A stretch of DNA of 64,000 bases, from NCBI GenBank assembly GCA_031552145.1, contig JAVBMV010000005.1:248001-312000 (forward strand), in the 5' to 3' direction. The notes under the pieces are model-generated. The model saw only the letters and a list, made by a program, of their open reading frames with translations, searched no databases and was not told the origin of the DNA. Source of the DNA: JAVBMV01 sp031552145 (GTDB taxonomy: Bacteria > Myxococcota > Myxococcia > Myxococcales > UBA5297). The position numbers were made by a program, and so were the translations under genes. Below are positions 54,582 through 63,000 of the stretch, in pieces (position 1 is the stretch's first letter; each line of letters begins with the position of its first letter).

Positions 54582-55472
54582 ATGTCCGCCATAAGAAAGT
54601 GCGTCATCCCCGCCGCAGGCCTGGGCACCCGCTTCCTCCCCGCCACCAAGTCGGTGCCGAAGGAGATGCTGCCCATCGTCGACAAGCCCACCATCCAGTA
54701 CATCGTGGAGGAGGCGGTCTCCTCCGGCGTGAACGAGGTCGTCCTGATCCAGGGGCGCTACAAGTGGGCCATCGAAGATCATTTCGACATCAGCTTCGAG
54801 CTCGAGCGGGTGCTCGCCGAACGAGGGAAGGGCGGCGAGCAGCGGGCGCTGCGCGAGATTGCGAGCATGGTCTCGCTGGTCACCATTCGGCAGAAGGAGC
54901 CGCTGGGTCTCGGCCACGCCGTGCTGATGGCTCGGTCGGCCATTGGCGACGAACCCTTCGCCGTCGCGCTCGGTGACGACCTGATCCGCGCCGAGGAGCC
55001 CGGCCTGAAGCAGCTCATCGACTGCTACCATCGCCATCGCAAGGGAGTGGTGGCGCTGATGCGCGTGCCCGAGTCGCAGACCCACCTCTACGGCATCGCC
55101 GAGGGCGACGCGCTGGGCGCGCGCGAGACTCAGCTGACGCGGCTCGTGGAGAAGCCGAAGAGCGCCCCTCCCTCCAACCTGGCGGTCATCGGGCGCTACA
55201 TCCTGCCCCCTACCATCTTCGACCTGCTCGCCAAGACTCAGGCAGGAGTGGGTGGCGAGATCCAGCTCACCGACGCGCTCGCCGAGCTGGCGCGGACCGA
55301 AGGGCTCATCGGTTACGAGTTCGAGGGCGATCGGCACGACGCCGGCGATCGTTTTGGGTACCTGAAGGCGAACCTTGCCTATGCGATGGAGCGGCCGGAG
55401 CTGCGCGGGGAGCTCATGGCGCTCATGCGAGAGTATGTGGAGCGGGAGGAGGAGTCGGCGGTGGCGGTGTGA
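54582..55472 (+). CDS. galU: UTP-glucose-1-phosphate uridylyltransferase
   Basis: GalU makes UDP-glucose for polysaccharides and lipids. The 296-residue product has KCVIPAAGLGTRFLPATKSVPKEMLPI at its start, the GLGHAVLMA and GDD segments, VEKPKSAPPSNLAVIGRYIL, and the C-terminal GDRFGYLKANL, all standard for bacterial GalU. The ATG at 54582 has GAGG at normal spacing; a GTG at 54576 would add two residues. It is divergent from the metallophosphoesterase gene. Confidence 0.95.
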   Translation: MSAIRKCVIPAAGLGTRFLPATKSVPKEMLPIVDKPTIQYIVEEAVSSGVNEVVLIQGRYKWAIEDHFDISFELERVLAERGKGGEQRALREIASMVSLVTIRQKEPLGLGHAVLMARSAIGDEPFAVALGDDLIRAEEPGLKQLIDCYHRHRKGVVALMRVPESQTHLYGIAEGDALGARETQLTRLVEKPKSAPPSNLAVIGRYILPPTIFDLLAKTQAGVGGEIQLTDALAELARTEGLIGYEFEGDRHDAGDRFGYLKANLAYAMERPELRGELMALMREYVEREEESAVAV

Positions 55473-55512
55473 GGTGAGGTGCTGCGCCCGAAAGCCGGAG
55501 GATCAGTTGGCG

Positions 55513-56253
55513 ATGAATGCCCGTATATTGAAGGGCCGCAATGAGTGTCGTCCTCAGTCCCTTGCTCGGATTGCGTGCTTCGCGCGGGCCGCGATCGCAG
55601 TCTGGTATCTCCTATTGCTTTCGCCGAGCGCTGTCGCGGAGGAGGCCCCGCCCGGTGTTCGGCAAGAGCGACACGGCCCGTTCTTTCGAGGAGAGTTCGA
55701 TCTGGGACTGTCGGTCGTGCCCATGGCCGACGTAACTAAAATCGTCGGGCTCGGGCTCGCATATTCTCCTTCGCTGAGCGTCGGAACGCGCATTCACGGT
55801 GGCCTTGATGTGGGTCTCTTCGTTGGTCTCAATACATCTACACTGGGGGGTACAGTCGACTACGAGGGACATTCGCCTGAGGCTAGTCCAGATGAGGTGT
55901 GGGATGGCGGGCGCGAAGTCGATATGCTCGTCATCGGGCTTCCTTTCATCTGGAATCTCGACGATCTAGGTGTTTCGCTCGAGGCAACCCCGGTCTACTT
56001 TGAAGCAGGCAGCGATTATGCCTGGTTCTCGGCGAAGGATGCCGCTGGTTTTGGGCTGCGAGCAAGAGCTGGAAAACATTGGTGGTTAAGCCAAGCGACG
56101 GCCCTGGGTCTTTCCCTGCATGGCTCTTACTATTCGCCCGTTGTTAAATGCCCTGCCTGGTTCGCGTGCCCAAGCGATGTGAATGGCGCGGTGCTGTTCG
56201 GGCTCTCGGTCGAGCTCATCGTTCGCCCGTGGCGTATGACTTCCGCTGACTGA
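55513..56253 (+). CDS. Predicted outer-membrane or secreted protein, unknown
   Basis: The 246-residue product has a long N-terminus and a signal peptide (LARIACFARAAIAVWYLLLL...AVAEE, cleavage near residue 42), then alternating hydrophobic and polar stretches rich in glycine and aromatic residues that suggest a beta-barrel. Examples are GEFDLGLSVVPMAD and ALGLSLHGSYYSP. I do not recognise a family. The gene is AT-richer than its neighbours and lies 40 bases after galU. The start at 55513 is the first ATG before the signal peptide; a GTG or later ATG is possible. Confidence 0.6.
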   Translation: MNARILKGRNECRPQSLARIACFARAAIAVWYLLLLSPSAVAEEAPPGVRQERHGPFFRGEFDLGLSVVPMADVTKIVGLGLAYSPSLSVGTRIHGGLDVGLFVGLNTSTLGGTVDYEGHSPEASPDEVWDGGREVDMLVIGLPFIWNLDDLGVSLEATPVYFEAGSDYAWFSAKDAAGFGLRARAGKHWWLSQATALGLSLHGSYYSPVVKCPAWFACPSDVNGAVLFGLSVELIVRPWRMTSAD

Positions 56254-56269
56254 CTGGAAAACCGCGGAC

Positions 56270-56292
56270 GCCCCCGGATCAACTCCGGGGGC
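56270..56292. terminator. Hairpin between convergent genes, possible bidirectional terminator
   Basis: A perfect nine-base stem (GCCCCCGGA 56270-56278, loop TCAAC, TCCGGGGGC 56284-56292) separates the outer-membrane protein gene from glgC. A TTTT run follows on the minus strand only after eight bases, so its strength is uncertain. Confidence 0.5.
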
Positions 56293-56305
56293 CCTACCGC
56301 TTCGA

Positions 56306-57610
56306 CTACAGCGAATACTCCTTAGGCACCACCACCAAGTAATCATCGCTGCCCGCGATGTTCACGGTCTTGAAGCCACGCATCTCATCCTGCGCTCGGT
56401 CATGCCCAAGCGTGGTTCCCTCGGGCAGCTTCACGTTCTTGTCGATGATGGCGTTCCGGATGCGGCAGCCGCGCCCGATGTTGGTGCTGGTGATGTTGCC
56501 GCCTCGGATCTCGCCACCGAGCAATACAGAGTTCTCCACCACGGAGTAGCTGTGGATGTAGACGCCCGGGCTGATCACCGAGTTGCGCACGGTGGCGCCG
56601 CTGACGATGACGCCTTCCGAGACGATGGAGTTGACCGCCGTGCCGGTACGGCCCGCCCCTTCGTGCACGAACTTCGCGGGTGGGAAGTGGTGGGGCGAGG
56701 TGAAGATGGGCCACAGCTCACCATAGAGATTGAAGGGGGGGCGAGCACTCACCAGCTCCAGATTGGCGCGCCAGAGCGAGTCGAGCGTGCCCACGTCGCG
56801 CCAGTAGGCCGAGTCGCTGGCCCGCGCCACCGTCTCTCTCATGCGATGCCCGACGGCGGTGACGTACTCCACCTCCTGGATCTGATTCAGGGTGGTGTAG
56901 TCCCAGGCGTAGATCGTCTCGCCCTTCGCCAGCGCGTCGGGGATGACGTGCTTTCCGAAGTCGTCGAAGTCGTTGTCGAGCCGCGTGTGCAGATAGTCGG
57001 TGTCGAAGAGGTAGATCCCCATCGAGGCGAGGCAGTCGTTGGTGCCGGGAATGCACTTGGGATTTTTCGGCTTCTCCTCGAAGCCGACGATTCGGAACTC
57101 GCTGTCGACCTCCAAGACGCCGAAGGCTCCCGCCGCCTCCTCCGCGGGCACTCGGATCACCGCCACGGTGAGCCCCGTGCGCTTCTCGTCGTGGTAGCGG
57201 CGCATCAGCCGGTAGTCCATCTTGTAGATGTGATCGCCGGAGAGGACGAGCACCAGCCGGGGCGAGAGCTGCTCGATGTGCGCCATGTTCTGCCGGATGG
57301 CGTCGGCCGTGCCTTTGTACCAGCTGCGCCCCGTCTGCATCTGCGCCGGGATCTCATCCACGTACTGATCGAGCCGCCGCGAGAGGAAGTTCCATCCTTG
57401 CTTCAGGTGGTTGCTGAGCGAGTGCGACTTGTACTGCGTCAGGACGATGACCCTGCGCACGTCGGAGTTGATGCAGTTGCTCAGCGTGAAGTCGATGATC
57501 CGGAAGATGCCTCCGAAGGGGACGGCCGGCTTAGCCCTCATCTCCGTGAGCGGCATCAACCGCTCCCCCATGCCGCCTGCCATCACCAGTGCCAGAATCT
57601 CTCTTCCCAT
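56306..57610 (-). CDS. glgC: Glucose-1-phosphate adenylyltransferase
   Basis: GlgC makes ADP-glucose for glycogen. The 434-residue product has VMAGGMGERLMPLTEMRAKPAVPFGG at the start, the loop GTADAIRQN, VLSGDHIYKMDY, the specificity region FEEKPKNP, and a C-terminal left-handed beta-helix with repeated hexapeptides. This form usually binds allosteric sugar phosphates. Other glycogen genes are absent from the window. It is divergent from priA with 74 bases between the ATG codons. Confidence 0.95.
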   Translation of the reverse strand: MGREILALVMAGGMGERLMPLTEMRAKPAVPFGGIFRIIDFTLSNCINSDVRRVIVLTQYKSHSLSNHLKQGWNFLSRRLDQYVDEIPAQMQTGRSWYKGTADAIRQNMAHIEQLSPRLVLVLSGDHIYKMDYRLMRRYHDEKRTGLTVAVIRVPAEEAAGAFGVLEVDSEFRIVGFEEKPKNPKCIPGTNDCLASMGIYLFDTDYLHTRLDNDFDDFGKHVIPDALAKGETIYAWDYTTLNQIQEVEYVTAVGHRMRETVARASDSAYWRDVGTLDSLWRANLELVSARPPFNLYGELWPIFTSPHHFPPAKFVHEGAGRTGTAVNSIVSEGVIVSGATVRNSVISPGVYIHSYSVVENSVLLGGEIRGGNITSTNIGRGCRIRNAIIDKNVKLPEGTTLGHDRAQDEMRGFKTVNIAGSDDYLVVVPKEYSL

Positions 57611-57684
57611 GTGCGACCTCCAGTCTGCTCATGCGGTGTGACTCTTCAGTACAGTTCGGCAAAAACCATTCTAGAGTGAAGCGC

Positions 57685-59982
57685 ATGCAGAAGCGAAGGA
57701 TGATCTTGGTCGCGGTGGCGAGGCCGGTGCCGGCCCCCTTCACCTATGCCCTCCCGCAGGGCTTCGATGCCCCCCTCTCCCCGGGGCAGCGCCTCGCTGT
57801 GCCCTTCGGAAATGCTACCGCGCTGGGCTTCTATCTGGGAGAGGAGGAGGAGGCGCCGCCGGGCACGCTCAAGGAGATTGGGCGGGTACTGGAGGAGCGC
57901 CCCGCGCTGCCCGAGGAGTTGCTAACGCTCTGCCGCTTTGCCTCCGACTACTACCGCTATCCGCTGGGAGAGGTGCTCCGCGCCGCGCTTCCCCCCTCGC
58001 TGGCGCGCGCCGCCCCCCTGCCGAAGCCCCGGGGACGCGGCAAGAAGGGCGCCCGGCCCGAGGAGGGCGAGAGCGGGCCCGCCGAAAGCGCAGGTGATGG
58101 TGCCATGGCGGAGAGCTCGCGCCCCTTCGGCGAGGGACCTGCGCTGATGCCAGAGCAGGCGGAGGCGGTGGAGACGCTCTCGGCGGCGCTGGAGGAGGAG
58201 CGCTTTGGCCCCTTCCTTCTGCAGGGCGTCACCGGTTCGGGCAAGACCGAGATCTACCTACGGCTGATCCAGCGGTCGTTGGAACGGGGCAGGGGAGCGT
58301 TGGCGTTGGTGCCGGAGATCGCCCTCACCCCACAGCTGGTGGCGCGCTTCGAGAGCCGCTTTGGCGGGCGCGTCGCCACGCTCCACTCGGGCATGACCGA
58401 CGCGCAGCGGCAGCGCGAGTGGACGCGCCTGCGTAGCGGCGAGGCCACCATCGCCGTAGGGGTGCGCTCTTCCCTCTTTGCGCCCGTCAAGGATCTGGGC
58501 GTCGTGATCGTCGACGAGGAGCATGACAGCTCCTTCAAACAGGAGGAGCGCTTCCGCTTCAACGCGCGCGATCTCGCTGTGAAACGGGCGCAGCTCGCGC
58601 GCTGCCCGGTGGTGCTCGGCTCGGCCACGCCCAGCCTGGAGACGGTGCAGAACGCGCTGCTGGGGCGCTACCGCCTCCTGAAGCTGACGAAGCGCGTGGT
58701 GGGACGGCCGATGCCGGAGGTGGAGTTGGTCGATATGCGCGAGCGCGGCGACGACCACATGAGCGCCGCCTTTCCGCAGCTGGCCGGGCGCGCGAAGGTG
58801 CGCTCCACCGAGCTCGAGCGGCTGGCGCGCGCGCGCGGCGAGGAGTACCAGCCCAGGGCCCGCGACGTTCGGGGCGGGCGCCGCGTCGCGACCGCGATGC
58901 TCGCGCTGGGGGCGGGAGCGCCCGAGGGTGTCTCTGCCATGGGCGATCAGCTCATCGGGTCCAATGAGAGTGCCGCGCCGCGCGAGTTGCCGCTCCTCTC
59001 GGGCCGGCTGGTGGAGGAGTTGGAGCGGACGCTCGACGTGGGGCACCAGGCCATCCTCTTCCTGAACAGGCGCGGCGAGATGACCTACCAGCTCTGCCTC
59101 GAATGCGGCCAATCGCTCGTCTGCGATCAGTGCGCCGTGAGCCAGGCCCTTCACCAGGGGCGCCTGCTCAAGTGCCACTACTGCGGCGCGGCGCGCCCCA
59201 TGGTGGAGCGCTGCCCCGGCTGCGGCGGCGCGCTGCATAGCCTGGGCATGGGCACGGAGCGGGTGGAGCAGGAGGTGGCGCGCCGCTTCCCGAAGGCCTC
59301 CATCTGCCGGCTCGACCGCGACGCTGTCACCAACACCGCGGAGCTCGACGCGCTGCTCGCCTCCTTCGCGCGGGGCGAGAAGCAGATCATGATTGGCACC
59401 CAGATGGTGGCGAAGGGGCACGACTTCCCCGGCGTGACGCTCGTGGGGGTGCTGCTGGCCGACTTGGCGCTCAACCTCCCCGATTTTCGCGCGGCGGAGC
59501 GCACCTTCCAACTCTTGGCGCAGGTGGCGGGGCGGGCGGGGCGCGGCGCGGAGCCGGGGCGGGTGCTGGTGCAGACCTTCAACCCTGAAGCACCCGCCAT
59601 CGCCGCCGCCCTGCGCCACGACTTCGACGGCTTCGCCGAGCAGGAGCTGGCGCTGCGCAAGCACTTCTACTACCCACCCTATTGCCGCCTGCTGGCGGTG
59701 CGCGTCGATGGTGTGGGCCACCCCATCACCGAGTCGGCCGCGCGGCGGCTGGCGCAGGTGGCCGCCCCCATCGTGCGCGCTTCGGGTAGAAAGCTGCGCC
59801 TGATCGGCCCCTCGCCCGCGCCGCTCTCCAAGCTGAAGGGGAGGGCGCGCTGGCAGATGCTGCTGAAGGGGCCTACCCCCGCCTCCCTCCTCCCGGTGGC
59901 GCGTGCGCTGGAGGAGGAGAGCGCGCGGCTGACGGGGCCGGTGCGCGCCTCGCTCGACTTCGACCCCTTCTCGATGCTCTGA
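57685..59982 (+). CDS. priA: Primosomal replication helicase PriA
   Basis: PriA restarts stalled replication forks. The 765-residue product has an N-terminal DNA-binding domain, the helicase Walker A GVTGSGKT at 181-188 and DEEH box, two zinc-binding clusters (CLECGQSLVCDQC and CHYCGAARPMVERCPGCGG), and GTQMVAKGHDFPGVTLVG in the second lobe. A segment of about 80 residues near 355-435 (VDMRERGDDHMSAAF to SNESAAPREL) is longer and less conserved than in E. coli PriA. The ATG at 57685 was chosen; GTG at 57676 is an alternative. Confidence 0.92.
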   Translation: MQKRRMILVAVARPVPAPFTYALPQGFDAPLSPGQRLAVPFGNATALGFYLGEEEEAPPGTLKEIGRVLEERPALPEELLTLCRFASDYYRYPLGEVLRAALPPSLARAAPLPKPRGRGKKGARPEEGESGPAESAGDGAMAESSRPFGEGPALMPEQAEAVETLSAALEEERFGPFLLQGVTGSGKTEIYLRLIQRSLERGRGALALVPEIALTPQLVARFESRFGGRVATLHSGMTDAQRQREWTRLRSGEATIAVGVRSSLFAPVKDLGVVIVDEEHDSSFKQEERFRFNARDLAVKRAQLARCPVVLGSATPSLETVQNALLGRYRLLKLTKRVVGRPMPEVELVDMRERGDDHMSAAFPQLAGRAKVRSTELERLARARGEEYQPRARDVRGGRRVATAMLALGAGAPEGVSAMGDQLIGSNESAAPRELPLLSGRLVEELERTLDVGHQAILFLNRRGEMTYQLCLECGQSLVCDQCAVSQALHQGRLLKCHYCGAARPMVERCPGCGGALHSLGMGTERVEQEVARRFPKASICRLDRDAVTNTAELDALLASFARGEKQIMIGTQMVAKGHDFPGVTLVGVLLADLALNLPDFRAAERTFQLLAQVAGRAGRGAEPGRVLVQTFNPEAPAIAAALRHDFDGFAEQELALRKHFYYPPYCRLLAVRVDGVGHPITESAARRLAQVAAPIVRASGRKLRLIGPSPAPLSKLKGRARWQMLLKGPTPASLLPVARALEEESARLTGPVRASLDFDPFSML

Positions 59983-60036
59983 GGCCGGCGCGGGGCGGTG
60001 CCAGCGCCGGCCTCGGATCCGTTTGAGTTGCAGCGA

Positions 60037-63000
60037 TTAGGGCGTGGTGGCCGTGATCACGAAGTTGCCATACTTGGTCGCCTTACCATTGACGAAGATG
60101 TAGTAGGTCTTGCCGGGGGTGGGGTTTGCGATGGTGGCAGCGTCGAGCGTGGCGCTGTCGCTGCCGCCGCCGATGCAGGAGAACTGGTCGGCGCAGTCGG
60201 TGCCGATCCAGAAGGTGGCATCGAAGGCGGGGCTGCTGGCCGAGGTGTCGAGCACGATCTTGAAGGGGTAGGCGCTCTGCGGAGTGTAGGTATAGACCAC
60301 GTCGGGACCGATGCCTTTGGGGAGGTTGGTGTCGGTGCAGGGATCCGTATTGGTCCTGGAGCGGCCCCAGGGATAGTCGTTGGTGGCGTTGACCGTCGTG
60401 CCCGGGACCGGCACGTCGAGCGAGAGCGGGATGGCGCCGGCGCAGGTGTCGTTTGCCGGGGGATCGACGGGATCGTTCAGGGTGACGGTGAGCGTGAAAT
60501 TGCCCGTCGCATCCGCCTTCTCGAAATCGACGAAGAGGTAGTAGGGCTTACCGTCTGGAAGTGGAGTGAGCTTCGGGAAGACCAAGGAGGTGGCGCCGGC
60601 GGGGCTCTTCGAACAGCCCAGGGTCGAAACCATCGACGAGTCCGCGCAGTCTCGCCTCAAATAGACGTCGAGCGCCGCTGTGTTCACCGAGATCGTCACC
60701 TTCTTCGGCTCGGAGTTCGGCAGGAGCAGCGCGTAGACGAAGTCAGGCCCCGGCGAGTACATGCAGGGACCCGTGGAGGTGCTCTCCACTGGCGCGATGT
60801 TGCCGATGGCAGTGGCGAGTGTGGTCACAGAGCTGAGTGGTGTTCCGCTGAACGGGGTGAGTTGGGAAGGCGTGACACAGCTCGCGATGCGCGGGATAGA
60901 GCCGACCACCTCCTTGACCGAGGCCTCGAGGGTGAAGGCGCCGCGCGAGGTGGCATCTCGGGAGTCCACCCATAGATAGTATCGCCCTGGCGTCAGATAG
61001 TTGTGCGATACCGTAGGTGGGTTGGTCGTCGAGGGCAGATCCTGGATGAAGCAGCCGCTCTTGCCGAAGTTATCTCCGCTGTCGCAGTGGGTACGCAGGT
61101 AGAGCGCGCCCTTGAAGGCGCCCAACGTCAGGAGCTTGGCGGAGAACATCCGGGGCTGCCCCTCCGCGATATCGAACGCGTAGACCAGATCGGGGCCGTT
61201 GGCGAGCGCACAGTCGCCCGAGCCCACCGAGTGGTTTGCCGCGGTGGAGAGTTCCCCGGTGCGCGTCGCGGTGAGGATTCGCTCGCCCGTGTCGGGGAGC
61301 GCCCCCGACAGCTCGGTGAGCAGCTCCAGCTCGCCGGTGCAGGCGTCATTGGCCGGGGGCAGCGCGCGGGGCGCCTCCAGGGCGAGCTCGATCCAGAAGG
61401 GGCCGGCGCTGTTCTCGTCGACCGTGTCGATCCACAGATAGTACTCGGCGGGGCCGGGCAGATAGTCGATGCTCAGGGTAGAGGTATTTCCCGTGCCCTT
61501 ATCGCAGGCGACGTGCGATGCCTCGGCGACGTCATTGCACCCCGCCCGCAAATAGAGTGACGGCTTGAAGCCCGCGCCGATCGCCTTTGCCGTGACGCTG
61601 CTCGGCTGGGTGAGCGAGAAGCGATAGACCTTGTCGGGTCCCTTCATCTTCAGCGATTCGCAGGTGCCGGTCGTGTCGTTCGTGGCGTCGGCCAGCGTTC
61701 CGCCGAAGGCCGCCTTGTCGCCGATGAAGCTGATCTCGGCGGAGGCGGGGAAGGGATCATGGCACCGGTCGTTCTCGGGGGAGAATGGGAGGGGCGCGGC
61801 GCTGATATCGAGCCGGAAGGCACCGTGCGCATATTGATCGGCGGCGTCGACGAAGATGTAAGTATAGAGCGAGCCGTTGGTGATGGCCGTCGCGGTGACG
61901 GGCGCGCCCAGGGTAGAGCCAGCGACGCAGGCCAGCTCATCTTGGAGTATCGAGGAGGCGCAGGCGCTGCGGATGTAGACAGTGGGAATGAAGCCCGAGA
62001 AGTCCGTGGTTGGGGCGGGAGTCACCGTCGCCTGCAGGCGCGTGTTGGCCGGCAGCTGGAGGGCATAAATGAGGTCGGGGCCCGGTGTCGGCTTGCAGTT
62101 GCCGCTCGTGTAGCGCGCTCCCGATGCGATGCCTAGCGGGACCTCGATGGAGGCCCGGCCTGCGTGGAGCTCGATGGGGGTCAGAATCTGACAGGAGGTG
62201 TTGGCCGCTGTGTTGATGGGCTCGTCGGTCTTCACCGTGAGGGTGAAGGTGCCCGTGGCGGTCGCGGTGGAGTCGACGAAGATGTAGTACGTGCCCGGCG
62301 GGAGCGCCGGCGCCAAGGTGCGCGCCGTGGAGGCGCTGCCGACGCTGCAGGCCACCTCTTGGGCGCTCGCGCCTTCACAAGCAGTACTCCGGATGTAGAG
62401 CGCGGGGGCGGTGAACGTGGTGCTGCCCTTGACGACCGCCGTCACCGAGCGGGGGCCTCCCTGAGCGCCCAGCGTGAAGGAGTAGACCAAGTCGGGGCCG
62501 GACATCGCCGCGCAGCCGCCTGTCTCGTTGTGGGTTGCCTTGGACATCGTACCGTCGATGCTCGCGAGCCCGCTGACGAAGGTGGGCAGCGGCATGTAGT
62601 CGGCGCAGGTGTCGGGGACGGGGGTGTTGCCATCGATGATGGCTACCGTGGCGGTAAAGGCGCCTGCATAGGCCGTAGTACTTCCGTAGGTATCGACCCA
62701 GAGGTAATAGGTGCCCGACTGTTTGACCTCGGCGATAATCGAGACCGGCTTGGAGGATGTGGCCGCGAGGCACCAGCCGCTCGCTGTGCTCGGCGTGCCG
62801 CAATCCGAACGCAGCTCCACGATGGGCCGGTACGCCGTGCCAGCAATCGGTGTCACCGTGGCCTCCACGAATGCAGAGCCACCTGCTGGAACGGTAATCG
62901 CGGGCAACTTGTAGACGAGCTCTCTCGAGGTCTTTGTGGCAGGCGGTTGGACGGTTGATTGTCCGCATGTGGTATCGCCCTTCGAGATGGCATTCCCATT

